This document shows, piece after piece, positions 36,270-47,410 of a stretch of 64,000 nt of DNA (positions within the stretch are counted from its first letter, which is position 1; each line of letters begins with the position of its first letter). Source of the stretch: Clarireedia homoeocarpa (lineage: Eukaryota > Ascomycota > Leotiomycetes > Helotiales > Rutstroemiaceae). The stretch covers positions 1,060,363-1,124,362 of the forward strand of contig LNKV01000003.1 in assembly GCA_001465935.1 (NCBI GenBank). The letters are read 5' to 3'. Made by a program: the position numbers and the translations under genes. The notes beneath the pieces are model-generated. The model was not told where the DNA came from. It saw nothing but the letters and a program-made list of their open reading frames with translations, and did no database searches.

Positions 36270-36600
36270 TCAGAGATAGATCATTAATACAAATGATACG
36301 GACTAGAACCTTGAAATGCAACACTTATTGATCATAAGACCATAAATCTGCCAGCGTATGTTTTAGGGTACTCTAGATTCAGCTGGACCTCAGCTCCGCT
36401 TGGTTCCTATGTATATAGACTCCCGTCCTCGTCACTTCCAAAGTCTAATTTGTTCCATAAGTTCATATTCATCGTTTTTGCCTGCATAACACCTCCAACT
36501 CCAATTCAGCGAGTTTTCATGACCTAGCCTATGCCGGCATTCCTTATTCACTGCCGCTATCTTAATCTGCAGTCGCTCAATCTCTAATATATACCACCCC
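36270..36600. other. Short intergenic stretch between convergent genes
   Basis: 3' flanks of Trm6 and Arpc3; nothing else seen. Confidence 0.5.
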
Positions 36601-37398
36601 TCACAAGCTTCTTCCAGTAAACTTCCTCTTTGTAAAGCTCAACCACCACTTGCTTGGGAGGCCATCTTCGGTGTTGTAGAGACGTGCCAACAATCTACTC
36701 GCCAGCTCCTGACGCACTTGACTCATATACTGTCTCAGGGTCTCGGCATCCTGTCGTGAAGCCGGAGCCTCGAACATCTACACCAAAGCACATTAGCTCC
36801 AGATTGCCCCATCCCATCTCACCGCACCGCAGTCCGATCCTTACTTTCCCAATACCTAATATCAGAACACAAGGAGAACAACTAACCTGGTTCAATGGGA
36901 ACCCTGGGTCCCCCGGAATAGCAAAATTGTTATCCAGCGCAATATTCTGGACCTCCTTCTGGGCCTCCCTCGCACTCATATTCGGCTTGACCTTTCCTAA
37001 ACACTCGCTAACCCACAGGATACCATAGATCAACAATCTGTCAGGCGGGCCCTGGATCTCAAAGTTACGGAAAAAGGTATTAGCGCGGAACAGCGAGAGG
37101 ACTTCATCGAGAGCATCGTAGCTTTCGGAGTCGGGCTCAGGCGCTTCGTGCGCTGGGAGAGATGGGTCGACCGGGAGGGTGTAGGCGGGGCCGCGGACTT
37201 TGGTTCGCAGGGGAAGAAGAGGGAAGTCCCCGATCAGTTGGTAATTGGGGGTTTCGCTGTTGAAGACGCTGTGGTAGGCCTAGGGGGAGAAGACGGTGGG
37301 TAATAAGTAAGCTGTTTGGGGAATTGGGGAATGAGATGCAATGTATAAAGGGTTCAAGCTTAGATCTGGAGCATAGGATAAAGAAGACTTACGGGCAT
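36601..37398 (-). CDS. Arp2/3 complex subunit Arpc3 (p21-Arc, Arc18)
   Basis: Structural subunit of the seven-protein complex that nucleates branched actin. Exons 37398-37393 (only Met-Pro), 37279-36887 and 36777-36601 give 191 aa, matching the family. Signature pieces: AYHSVFN at the start, FPLLPLRTKVRGPA, LFRANTFFRNFEIQGP, LLIYGILWVSECLG, IPGDPGFPLN and the C-terminal SKWWLSFTKRKF. All introns are phase 0. The two-codon first exon is supported by the family's MPAYHS start. Confidence 0.95.
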
Positions 37399-37671
37399 GA
37401 TGGATTAATTTGATTGTCGGCAGCGTTAAAGAGAGATATGTTTCTTTTGTTTGTAGGAGGGGTGGAGGTTAAGCTGCGTCAGTTGTAAGGATGAGTGTCG
37501 TGGTCCTGGGCGAGCCTCAGGCCGATGGCGTTGACCCACCAACTTTATTCGGACATCTTTCTGTCCTGACACTCACAATAATTTCATCTCCTGATTGCGA
37601 TATCTGCTTCTCATATTTCATTCTCATAACCACTTCCTACATATCACAATAATCCAACAACCATATCCTCA

Positions 37672-37993
37672 ATGTTGGAAGAATACTTTCCAAAATGGAT
37701 CTGGACTTCCAAAGGCTTATATAGTAAGCTCTTGAGATGGGTTTCATGACTTATCTCAATGTTCAAATTTATGATGAATTTGTTTAGGTGAGGGGGCAGG
37801 TGAAGAAAATACTACACGCTCTAGTGCCTCGATATGCGGCAGATCAAATATTCGAGTCCCGTTCCATCCCAGTAACGTTCATGAGATGGTTTACTCATTT
37901 CGCATTCCAGATGTAGATTTATCACCGCGTTCATTACAAGTCGTTCTCGCTCGCGCCCAAATTCCCCCCTTTCACATCAACATCGCTAACTAA
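37672..37993 (+). CDS. Small spliced gene, 85 aa, unknown function
   Basis: Exons 37672-37723 and 37788-37993 join in phase 1 across a consensus intron (GTAAGC, TTTAG) and stay open for 85 codons. The protein starts MLEEYFPKWIWTSKGLYS, has an acidic-Ser/Thr middle and ends VVLARAQIPPFHINIAN. It lies 273 bp from the divergent Arpc3 start and follows a CA-rich leader typical of fungal genes. No domain, signal peptide or membrane segment is visible. Support is only the splice consensus, ATG context and frame; it could be a chance model. Confidence 0.5.
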
Positions 37994-38572
37994 CCCTTTC
38001 GTTCTCATTCGTGTAATATTTCGACCATGAGATAGCACAAGGATGCAATCTGCCGTCCATTCTTTCCGTCCTACACGATGTGGAGTCTGCAAGCACCCCA
38101 GATTCCGGATAATATCATAATGATTCTAAAAAGAAGCCGACGGCTCGTCGGGAACTCGAAACAAATACCTGGGGTATAATCCTTGGTAGTGGCCCCACGA
38201 CGGACGGCACTTGGGCGTTTCATGACTAAACCAACCTATGGTTGCTCAAGATGAGTATCTCATAGGTGGATATTGTAAAGTGCCCATTACAAATTATATT
38301 AATATTGAGACGATCCACGCCATAAACAGACTTTCGTCATCAATCGTCAGATGGAACTGTATATCCTGTGACCAGCCATTTTTTCTATTTTTGCCAGTTG
38401 GCATGCTTGTAGTCATATCTACAGAAGCGATGTATCCGAAGTTGCATGCTTGTCCGTATGTGGAAAAGCTGGGGAAGTCTGCTTGAGCTTTCCAGAGGCC
38501 TATAAATTGCTAGTTTTACCTCGAAGATGCTCGCCAGGTCAGCAGGATATTCATCATCACCCAGCAGTAAAT
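37994..38572. other. LPMO promoter region
   Basis: No gene. A TATAAAT box is at 38501-38507 and one CreA-type CTGGGG lies near 38468. A single such hexamer is expected by chance and is weak evidence of glucose repression. Confidence 0.45.
38501..38507 (+). promoter_or_regulatory. TATA box of the AA9 LPMO gene
   Basis: TATAAAT 66-72 bp upstream of the LPMO ATG at 38573; distance and sequence fit a strongly inducible fungal promoter. Confidence 0.5.
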
Positions 38573-39395
38573 ATGCACGCAAAACAACTCACGGTCTTGG
38601 CCTTTGTGTCATCGGTGGCAGCTCATGGTACTGTTTCTGGTATCATAGCCAATAGTATATAGTAAGTTCAGACCTATTTCACAAACATATCTCACACTGT
38701 TTGACCATTTGTGCTTCCTGGAACTTGGACTAATACCATTCAGCTACCAGGGATACAACCCAGCAGATCAATATACGTCTCCGGCGCCGAAAAGAGTCGG
38801 GTGGAGTATTCCCCAAGATCTGGACAACGGATTTGTCTCGCCAGCCAAATATACCAACTCCGACATTATCTGCCACGTTGGTGCTACACCAGCGCAGGTC
38901 ACGGCTCCAATTCAAGCGGGCAGCAAGCTCTCACTCGAGTGGACCCCATGGCCAGTCAGTCATAAAGGTCCCGTCATTGACTACATTGCCAACTGCAATG
39001 GTGATTGTTCAACAGTCGACAAAACGACTTTGAAATGGGTCAAGATCGATGCAGTTGGCTTGATCAGTCCGACCGCGGCAAGCCAGGGACTTTGGGGGAC
39101 AGATCAATTGATTGCGAACAACAATACATGGACAGTTACCATACCGGCAAGCATCGCTCCAGGAAACTATGTGCTTCGCCATGAGATCATTGCTCTCCAC
39201 GCCGCCGGATCTGCCAATGGTGCACAAAACTACCCGCAGTGTGTGAACATTGCTATCGCTGGCAGTGGTACCGCTAAGCCAAGTGGTGTACTTGCAACTA
39301 CCTTTTACACTCCTACCGATCCAGGCATCCTATTCGACATTTACGGCACACTTTCGACTTACACCATACCCGGCCCTGCTTTGTACACTGGCTAA
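38573..39395 (+). CDS. AA9 lytic polysaccharide monooxygenase, no CBM
   Basis: Secreted copper enzyme that oxidatively cleaves cellulose or related glucans. Exons 38573-38661 and 38744-39395 give 246 aa. The signal peptide is cleaved after Ala17 (SSVAA|HGTVSG), exposing His18 as the first histidine-brace ligand. The second ligand is the His of VSHKGPVIDY, and the axial Tyr and neighbouring Gln are in AQNYPQC; the outer-sphere His sits in RHEIIALH. Other family marks: GYNP, VGWSIPQDLDNGFV, DIICHVGATPA, WGTDQLIANNNTWTVTIP. It ends IPGPALYTG without a cellulose-binding module or GPI signal. The phase-2 intron joins SIY to YQGYNP. C1/C4 preference cannot be read off. Confidence 0.95.
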
Positions 39396-40375
39396 GTCTG
39401 GTTGTTACTGATGTCGCCGTCGTTTATACACGCGAGAATTGTTGTTGTACATATTGGTGGTTGATCACGGCTATGGGATGGAAGAGACGCAGACGGTGTA
39501 TTTGGTTGTTGCGGCCGGAGGTGATATCCTATGGATGACTTAACATGTACAATGTTGTACATCTCAAAAACTGTAATCAATTTATACACAATCACATAGA
39601 GATATCTCCTCGTATTTTGATGACCAATTATATGTTCCCTTCCAACATGGTAAAGATGCCATTAACCCTTACCTCTCGACTAGTACTCTCGCAGGATACC
39701 GCGCGACATGAAAAAAAAAAGGGGGGGCGACACACCAAAAAGATAGCAGCTGCTCAGAAACATGTATTAAATTGCAAAGTTAAGCTTTTGATAGAATATC
39801 TGTGCTATTGAGCAGCTGAGATCTTCGAGTGTTGAATCCCAGTGCTCAAATTTATTTCAGATTTTTGGTGCTATTTGAACATATGATTGAATCACAGCCT
39901 TTTTAATGAGGCTCGATTACTCGCTCTTTTTCTGGCATTGCGTGGGTACCTTCTACACAGCCCCGTCTAGGATAATGGCCTCGCAAAAGATGGCTGGGAT
40001 TGACTATCTATGGGCTGATACTGTCTGCTAGATCTTACATGGCTACCCCATATTCGTAATAGCTTCATTTATCTGCGATAACGGACTCTGGTTCAGTGTC
40101 TACAAACGGTCAATCTGCAGGTACCATCCTCAGTCTGGGCGTTTCTTCAAAGGTGGAACTCCCTGGCTGTTGGTATTATTCTGGGAGAACATCCCAATGG
40201 TGGTGTCTGAGAAGCTGATAGTTTCCACCTCCAGGAACAGGAAATCAGTCGTCAGGAAACCCTTTCCCCCAGACTTATAAGTGACTTGCATTCCCATATA
40301 ATTGCTCCCGCTTCCATAACCTTATCAATTGCACCCAAGAACTACTTGAAGACATCTTCCCGGCCAGTAACAATC
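39396..40375. other. Intergenic, LPMO 3' flank to hydrolase promoter
   Basis: Holds an A10G7 homopolymer junction at about 39711-39727 and nothing else I recognise. Confidence 0.45.
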
Positions 40376-40975
40376 ATGTCTACCCATACTCCGATTCTTC
40401 TCGTCATCGACCTCCAACAACTGGTTGTCGACGCTTCCGAATTCTGGGGACCCCGCTCAACCCCCAATCTCCTCACCACCGTCCCCAAGATCCTCTCCGC
40501 TTTCCGCGCAAACAATCTTCCCATAATACACTGTCACCACAACTCCCCCGACCCACAAAGCCCCCTCCACTCCAGTAAAACCGCCGCTGTCGCTCCTCAC
40601 CCCTGCGCTGCTCCTCTGCCCGGTGAGCCCGTTATCGCCAAACAAACGTGCAGTGCATTCATCAATACGAATCTTAACGAGGTTTTGGATAATCTAGGTG
40701 GTAGGGAGAAGAATAAGTTGGTGATAATAGGTATTGATGGGGCGGAATGTGTTAATAGTGCGGCAAGGAATGCGGCGGATTTAGGATGGAAGGTGGAGGT
40801 TGTGCCGGAGGCTTGTGCTTCGTATGGGTTGGGGAATCGGAGGGGGGAGGGGGGAGAAACTATCGCGCCGGAGGTGGTGCATAAGGTTATGATGGCGAGC
40901 TTGGGGGCGTATGCGAAATTGGTTGGAGTGGAGGAGTTGCTCGGAGGGTTGGACGGCGAAGGGGAGAAGTTGTAG
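40376..40975 (+). CDS. Isochorismatase-like cysteine hydrolase
   Basis: Single exon, 199 aa. The catalytic triad of the family is visible: Asp12 in LLVIDLQQ, Lys in VIAKQTCSAF, and Cys in IIGIDGAECVNSAAR preceding the helix. Members hydrolyse amides, N-carbamoyl compounds or isochorismate; the substrate here is unknown, and most fungal copies are uncharacterised. The ATG at 40376 was chosen because the frame upstream has no other ATG and the family begins just before the first strand. The wobble-base composition shifts from C-rich in the first half to G-rich in the second. Confidence 0.9.
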   Translation: MSTHTPILLVIDLQQLVVDASEFWGPRSTPNLLTTVPKILSAFRANNLPIIHCHHNSPDPQSPLHSSKTAAVAPHPCAAPLPGEPVIAKQTCSAFINTNLNEVLDNLGGREKNKLVIIGIDGAECVNSAARNAADLGWKVEVVPEACASYGLGNRRGEGGETIAPEVVHKVMMASLGAYAKLVGVEELLGGLDGEGEKL

Positions 40976-42523
40976 GGATACCTTTAGATTTGGGATTGTT
41001 TGTTTTTAGGAGAGGCCTCATGCTGGATCTGATTCACGTGGCTGTTCACTTTCCCCACTCAATACTCTGAAGGAAAGAACAAGAGAAGAGACCACACCTT
41101 ACAATTCCAACAATATTACATTCTACCTCGGCATTTGGTCGGCAAGAAGTGCTTGAGTAGCTTTTCGCTACACACAATACAAGCAACCCCACTACACTGA
41201 TTGAAAGTCCAAACTCCGATCAATCATGCAGTGAGTAAGCGTATACTTCAGTCAAGCAAGTAGAGTTTCCCCCTCACTCAAGGTAGGATCCTACATTTCG
41301 CCCACTTTTACAACTGCCGAAAACTAATCGAAAGTTGCATACCTCAAGATTGAAGAGGGACACTGCAACACAAGCTAGCCAGATTATCTGCTTCGATGGC
41401 CCGACATCCCTTATTGAACTTTCGGAGAGACGTAAAGCCGTTCTGAAATTTTGGAAGTGCCGTTTGTAGTTGCCAGCCAGACATGCACTGACAGCGGTCT
41501 CGGGTTTATCAGACTGAGACCTAGGGTTTGTACTGGCTGCTGCTCGCCATGACCACCACATGCCGCACTGCTACATGAATAGAAGGTAGGATACTCCGGA
41601 CATCATCGCGAAGGGGTTGTGAGTGTGGGTAGTAGCTAGCCACCGACTTCTTTCTGATGCTTGGAGCTCTTTAAGATTTCGAGCGGTACCAGTGATACTT
41701 AGCCGCGTCAATGCCTTAGAATTTTGACCTCCAGTCATTGCAACAGGTTCTGGCGCCGTTAGGATACCATGAACTACCAAATCGCCAAAGACAGGATGAA
41801 GAATATCCCAATATCAAACCTAAAAGAACATAGAAGGCTCAGCGACTATAGAAAAGGACATGTGATTGTATGATAGTCGCACTTAGGCAACCAGGTACAC
41901 CAGTTGTAAATTCCATAAACAGGCTGGAATCTCACGGCACTTGCAAGAAATCTTTGCTGGCCATTGAGCGTTGATGATAGAATATGCACGTGTCTCGACC
42001 TAATCATAAATTAGCTCGGTTGATGCGCTACAGTATCGTATTTCTCTTTTCCTCTGAGTGCAAACGCCATGTATGATAAGCGCAGTGTTCTCCAACTCAA
42101 TCGCCCGCTATAGGGCAGTCCCGGTCTTCTTTATTCCAGATATGGGCGCGAATCGACGAAGATCACCAGCGGGTGTAATTGTATCGCCGCCCTGCTCTTT
42201 CCGTCATTTCATGGCGCGTCGCGATGAACAGCGATGAATAGCGATGATAGAGTTGAATCATTGGCCTTTGAGAATACTAACTGCCTTTTGATGAAATGAT
42301 ATGAAAACTTGGGCTGAGTAAGAATAGAAATATTCACAGCTGAATATTTGTTTTTCCTTATCGTGGCTGACGCCACATACCCCAAGTGGTGCTGCAAGTG
42401 ACACATTTCTATGCCGCTTTTAAAACTCGACAGTGAGGCTGAAAGGTGTGTATTTGTTTTGAGATTTCCATCGGAAACTGTGCTCATCTCTTCGGAAATG
42501 TGAGAACAATCGCAGCTCTTACG
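40976..42523. other. Gene-poor stretch of 1.5 kb
   Basis: Upstream of 41226 there is a CA-rich leader-like stretch ending in ATGCA|GTGAGT, which could be the start of an unrecognised gene with a tiny first exon, but no continuing frame could be joined. Minus-strand frames at 41274-41780 and 42209-42487 lack motifs. Confidence 0.4.
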
Positions 42524-43989
42524 ATGGGATCAACTCCAGTCAAACCACCCAAGCCTTGCGTTGACTGCGGTCATTGCAATATAGGTAAGTCATTTATTAT
42601 CTCAATTCTAGACGTTCAAGACTAATCATATCAGGTATACTATACGATGAGCAATACATCATGTGCAAACATTGCAACATGAAGCTTTGCGATGACTGCC
42701 ATAGTCTCCATCCAGATAATCATCTGAGGAAAAGCGCCATCGCACTCAGGTCGTTGCAGTCGTTTTCAAATGTTCCACCAAGGAAGAAACGATGCTTCGA
42801 TTGTCTGAAAAGTGCTCATTGTTTGGTGTCTTGCGACGAGTGTCCGAGAAATTGGTGTGAGGACTGTGTTGAGGATAATGTCGAGTCGTTCGACAAGCAT
42901 GAGCATCGTGAGATGACTTCGGTGGAATTGCCAGGATTCGCGATCCTGGCCGAAAGCGAAAGGGATAGTACTTGTAAGCTTTGCGTCTCAAGCAGTACCT
43001 TCCTCCATTGTGGAAGTTGTCGTCAAGGTATGGTTTCTTAATAGTAAAGTCCCTCAAGAAGTACCATTAACGAAACTATCTCCAGGACAAGGAGAGGGAA
43101 TCATGATGCTTTGCAAGACCTGCTGGGTGGACTACGGGTCCAGCCAGGCTATGTGTAGGAATTGCTTTAACACATGCTCAAAACATCACGATCGCTCCCA
43201 CCAATTTATCTCTTACCTGTATGAAGTTCGTACCGATGTATCTGACGGTTACTTCTCAATACGCTGCCGGGAATGTGAAGAATGTATGATTTATATCTCA
43301 TCTCCGCATCGCTCGAATTGTTCTCTAACAACTTCTAGCATTCACACACCTCAACCAGAAAATCGTAAAAGACCACCCTCATCGTCAATACATCATATCC
43401 GTTAGTTGCAAAATGAGCGAAGAGTTTGGCTACAAACAATGGCGTCTATGTCCGCGGCGAGGCGTACAGCCAGACGGAGCAGCCGACGCCATACAAATAA
43501 AGACCATCAGGAAATGCCAAAGGTGTCTCCAAGTATTGGCATTCGGCAAACAGAACGCTTTCTGTCCGACGTGCTACCATCACTTCTGCGAACACTGTCT
43601 CGTTAGTGGTCAACTAAATCATCGCCACGGCGCACTTACAATCTGCACATGGGTGGAAAGGCGAGCCCCTGATAATTTCTTGAGTTCAGGGAAACTGCGA
43701 TGCAATCTGTGTACGAAAGGTATATATCTATCTCCTTCCCGTTTTCTTCGAGGGAGATAAATGAGTTGCTGACATTAGTGCAGAAGTATACAGGGACTAT
43801 GATAGCTACATGCGTTGCCAAGAATGCTTCAGTTATTCCATCTGTAACGATTGTTATAGTGGCTCGAAACAATTTCAGCATGCGCATGGAGCGGAGATGA
43901 CGGCTACTTTTCTTCATGTTCAACCGCCGGCTGATCAGGCTTTTGGGACGGATTGGTGGAATGAAGCGTTGTTGAACACTGAGATCTAA
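42524..43989 (+). CDS. Tandem Cys/His zinc-finger protein with ZZ-like modules
   Basis: Five exons (42524-42584, 42635-43027, 43086-43283, 43339-43719, 43784-43989) give 412 aa, all introns phase 1. The protein is a string of CxxC pairs and His residues. Clear modules are CKHCNMKLCDDCHSLHPDNH, CDECPRNWCEDC with a following HEH, CQRCLQVLAFG with CPTCYHHFCEHC and HRH, and CNLCTKEVY with CQECFSYSICNDC and HAH. The last two have the C-x2-C ... C-x2-C-x5-C-x2-C ... H-x-H order of ZZ/B-box-type fingers. Such domains usually bind proteins (histone tails, SUMO, N-degrons). No other domain is present, so a function cannot be given. The introns are each fixed by the Cys spacing they restore. Confidence 0.82.
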
Positions 43990-44536
43990 GGTTGGGGGTA
44001 GCTTTAAGTCGCAAGAGTGATGGTAATGGTAACTGTTCTATTTCATGCCTGCTCGATCAAATGGACGCGATATGACTTAATTCGAGGTGAGAGACGGGGC
44101 TGGTACAATAAGACTACTCGTATACCGCAGCCACCCAAAGATTCTTCTAATGCACTGAGATTACTATTCATGAAGTTGAGTCACTTGGCAATTAAAACGA
44201 TTTGAGTTTTAGGGGGTTTAGAGCACATGGATTGCTGCGCCAAAAGAAAGATAATGTATACAACCTCCACCAAACTTCTTCCCTACTCCCCAATACTGGC
44301 TCATCCACCATCCATGACAACTCCACACTGCAAAACAAAAGCTATTAACACCCATCAAACCATAAGAACAATTTTCGTCAACACCAACGTCACCCATAAC
44401 CCATCACCCGTTAACCATCCTTCATCACCATAACCAAAATCATCACCATACATCATAAACCGAAATTAAAAGCAGAACATCCAAATACCAAAATCGAAGC
44501 GACCATTCATCACCACCGACACAACATAAACACAGC
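43990..44536. other. Intergenic between convergent genes
   Basis: CA/AT-rich 3' flank with CCATCA-like repeats near 44380-44460; no gene. Confidence 0.45.
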
Positions 44537-47410
44537 CTAAGCCTTCACCACAGGCTTTCTCGCCCACCCATTCACAGTTCTCCATCCTGCACCACAAGCT
44601 CTTCCCTCCTCAATCAAATGCTGCACGCCCTCTAAGCTTCCCTCATTACCAACCGTTTGAATTCTACATCTCAACATCCACTTCTCCCAAGCCCAGCCGC
44701 CGACTAACCCAGTAACGCAAGCCGCATCATCGGTACTCCCACTGATCATCGCCTCCATCTGCAATGGATCACCGACGCTGTTCCTCTCAACCTCCATCTT
44801 ATGCTGGGGGTCTGCGCCCATGGGCAAGAAAATCCACGCTCGCTTAATTTCGTCAAAGCCCGCGCGTTTTAAGCGTCCGAGCCAGAGTTTAGTTGGAGAG
44901 GGATCGTATCCTAATGTCTTGAGATTGAAGCCAAACTCTACACTCTTGGCCAAGCCCATGGGGCCCGCGTTGACAATATCAGAATCCATGATGGAGAACT
45001 CGAGATATCCGCCAGGTTTGAGGATACGCATGCACTCTTTGAGGCAAGCTTCCCATTCATCTTCGCCGTTCTCGGAGCGCTCTTTCAGGATACTGTAGAT
45101 CTCGCGAGCGGAGATAAGATCGAATTGGTTGTCTTTCCATGGCAGTTTGACAAGACGATCAACTGCTACTTGGCGGAGATTTTTTGGGCCACGGATGTTG
45201 GAGTTGGAGAGTTGTCGGAGGGATTTGGTGGTGACGGTGTAGACTTTGCAGTTGGGATACTCAGTAGCGCAGTGCCATGCCCAGTCGCAGGTGGCTTGAC
45301 CACCGAGATCAAGGATGCGGGCACGCTCGCGAGTGCCGTTTGCGGTGGGTCCCATGGAAGAGAGACGGGCAAGACGTTTGGCGACAGGAGCGGCGAAGAG
45401 ACGACCGCCGTTGAGGAGCTTGGCTGCCATGACGTTCCAGGTAGCGGGAGTCATTTGATCAAGGGCCTCAACTTCTTTGTCGTCCTTGAGCTTCTCAGGG
45501 TCCTCGAAGGGGGTATCGTCGCCACGAGCTACGTTAGACGACATACGGCGTCTAGGCGACATTGGAAGAACGATCAACTGGTATTTTCCAAGGAGGTGAG
45601 CGCGATGAGCAGCTGGGAAAGATACACGCTGAGATTGGAGAGCTTCGAATCTTGGGACTCTGTGGACAAAGACATCACGGCCACGGGTCTTTCTGACAGA
45701 GCGCTTGAAGGCACGGTGGAAAGTGGATTCTTGTGGAATTGCTTTTGGCAAGCAACAATCACCAGCGAGCTGAGCAAGGGTAGCCGTTGCTGCTGCTGCT
45801 GCGCTTGTTGGTGAATTGGATTCAGGAGACTTGGAGAAGCGGACAGTCTTGCGTCGTACTGGCACAGCGGGGACGGGAACGGGAACAGAGACAGGTGAGA
45901 TCGGTGCGACTTCAACAACTTCAGCCTGAAGCTTGATGCTAGCCGCTCGCTTGAGCAAAGCTACCTCGTCGTCACGGGCCTCGGTGGGATTGATGAGAGC
46001 AGAGAGATAATCATTCTGAGCCGCGAGCCATAGTGCAGTACGGTCCAAGTTGGCAGCTGCAGTATCTTCAAGCTTGCTGATGTATCCAGGAGCATAGTCG
46101 GTCAACATTTCATCAACAACAATCTCTTCTTCAACGCGCTTGGCAGCTTTGATGCTAACGATAGTTTCCTCTGAGCTGTCGTGACGAATTTCTGGTCGGG
46201 CCATTCTTGCAGTTGGAGGTCCATCGGTATCTGCGGGTTCTGGAACTTCCACAATACGCTCAACTGGAGCTGGTGCCCACGGAGCTGCGTAAAAGTTTTC
46301 TGCAGTAGTGGATGAGGGTGGTGGGGGTGAATCAGGAGTGATTGGCACAAGGTGCCATGTGTGTCTTGCACTTTGACCGAGAGATGCAAAGAACCCGCCA
46401 GGGGAAGGAATTTCAAGGTTGGTCAAGCCTTCCATGGCACGCTGCTGACCTGGGGTGAGGACGATCGAGTTATGGCGATGGACATTTGTGTTCAACGGTG
46501 GTAGACGTTGCTGCATTTCTTGAACAGGGATGTTTTCCTCTGGAATGTTCTCCAGCTGAATAACCTGCTCTGGTTGTTCATAGAAATAGTCATCGCCGGA
46601 TCCTGCAATCGCTTCCAAGGTGGCCATCGCGCTAGGTTGCAGTTGAACGCCCCAGTTCGCTCGGGGTCCGTCATCTTCACTATCATAACCAATGTCAGGA
46701 GTAGGCGGAGCGGATAACTGAGTCATGTGCTCAGAATCCATGCTGCCATCTAGAGATGGTGGCGTGGACGAAGATAGGAGAGGTTGATCCTGCTGTGTTT
46801 TGAGGTATGAAAGCACTGCGGGAGACACTGCTACTTTCGGAGGAGGTGTTGGTGGTACAGGCGATGTCATTTGTAGCTTGTAAGCAGTAACTTCCGCCCA
46901 TGGATCTTCATTGTTGGGAATGACCAGAGATGGAAGTGAAATCCTGCTGCTGATTGAGCCTGTGGATGATCTGTTCGAGTGTAATGATCGTCTCCTAACG
47001 CTACCACTTCTTCTCATCGTGCTGTTCCTCCTGTTATCTTCGTCGGACGAAACATCATAGAGGTCATCGAAGTCTGTAGCATCAGTAGTGAAGCTCGTTC
47101 TTGTCCATGGTGCTGAGGAAGGGGCTTCCATGGAATTTTTGCTCGAGTTGGAGCATGATGGGGATGGAGAACGGTATGGTTGAATAAAATGATTGGCGCG
47201 AGGTGTTGGAAAGTGGTCGCTGAGTGGGGATAGCCAGTCCACATTTTGGGGAGATCTATCTCGGCCTCGCATTTCCATGTATTTCGAACCCCGCATCGAT
47301 TCTTCGTCGTCTTCCATTATCGTATTAAGTGCTCGCCTCTTCTTCTGTGCCTGCACAGGTGAAGTGGGAGGCCTGTATGTTGTGGCAGGTAGAAAATCTA
47401 AAGTTGCCAT
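44537..47410 (-). CDS. Large protein with C-terminal class I SAM methyltransferase domain
   Basis: Single exon, 957 aa from the ATG at 47410. Residues 1-640 are mostly disordered, with Ser/Pro-rich blocks, phospho-site-like SPxxS strings and a QQQ-poor, acidic middle. The methyltransferase domain starts near 690: motif I is ARILDLGGQATCDWAW, then TVTTKSL, FDLISAREIYS, and MRILKPGGYLEFSIMDSD as the post-motif III strand. Motif I (LDLGGQ) is a variant of the usual DxGxGxG. The domain resembles type-11/UbiE-like enzymes found in large fungal proteins; the substrate is unknown, and LaeA-type regulation should not be assumed. An in-frame extension upstream has no ATG. Confidence 0.86.
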   Translation of the reverse strand: MATLDFLPATTYRPPTSPVQAQKKRRALNTIMEDDEESMRGSKYMEMRGRDRSPQNVDWLSPLSDHFPTPRANHFIQPYRSPSPSCSNSSKNSMEAPSSAPWTRTSFTTDATDFDDLYDVSSDEDNRRNSTMRRSGSVRRRSLHSNRSSTGSISSRISLPSLVIPNNEDPWAEVTAYKLQMTSPVPPTPPPKVAVSPAVLSYLKTQQDQPLLSSSTPPSLDGSMDSEHMTQLSAPPTPDIGYDSEDDGPRANWGVQLQPSAMATLEAIAGSGDDYFYEQPEQVIQLENIPEENIPVQEMQQRLPPLNTNVHRHNSIVLTPGQQRAMEGLTNLEIPSPGGFFASLGQSARHTWHLVPITPDSPPPPSSTTAENFYAAPWAPAPVERIVEVPEPADTDGPPTARMARPEIRHDSSEETIVSIKAAKRVEEEIVVDEMLTDYAPGYISKLEDTAAANLDRTALWLAAQNDYLSALINPTEARDDEVALLKRAASIKLQAEVVEVAPISPVSVPVPVPAVPVRRKTVRFSKSPESNSPTSAAAAATATLAQLAGDCCLPKAIPQESTFHRAFKRSVRKTRGRDVFVHRVPRFEALQSQRVSFPAAHRAHLLGKYQLIVLPMSPRRRMSSNVARGDDTPFEDPEKLKDDKEVEALDQMTPATWNVMAAKLLNGGRLFAAPVAKRLARLSSMGPTANGTRERARILDLGGQATCDWAWHCATEYPNCKVYTVTTKSLRQLSNSNIRGPKNLRQVAVDRLVKLPWKDNQFDLISAREIYSILKERSENGEDEWEACLKECMRILKPGGYLEFSIMDSDIVNAGPMGLAKSVEFGFNLKTLGYDPSPTKLWLGRLKRAGFDEIKRAWIFLPMGADPQHKMEVERNSVGDPLQMEAMISGSTDDAACVTGLVGGWAWEKWMLRCRIQTVGNEGSLEGVQHLIEEGRACGAGWRTVNGWARKPVVKA

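Noticed and set aside
37840..37880. T-arm-like string (ATTCGAGTCCC) suggesting a tRNA
   Set aside because: No pairing 5' acceptor strand, D-arm or anticodon stem can be drawn upstream, and the bases lie inside the second exon of the small gene.
38573..39395. Secondary-metabolite or biomass-degradation cluster around the LPMO
   Set aside because: Neighbours are unrelated housekeeping or single metabolic genes, with no backbone synthase or transporter.
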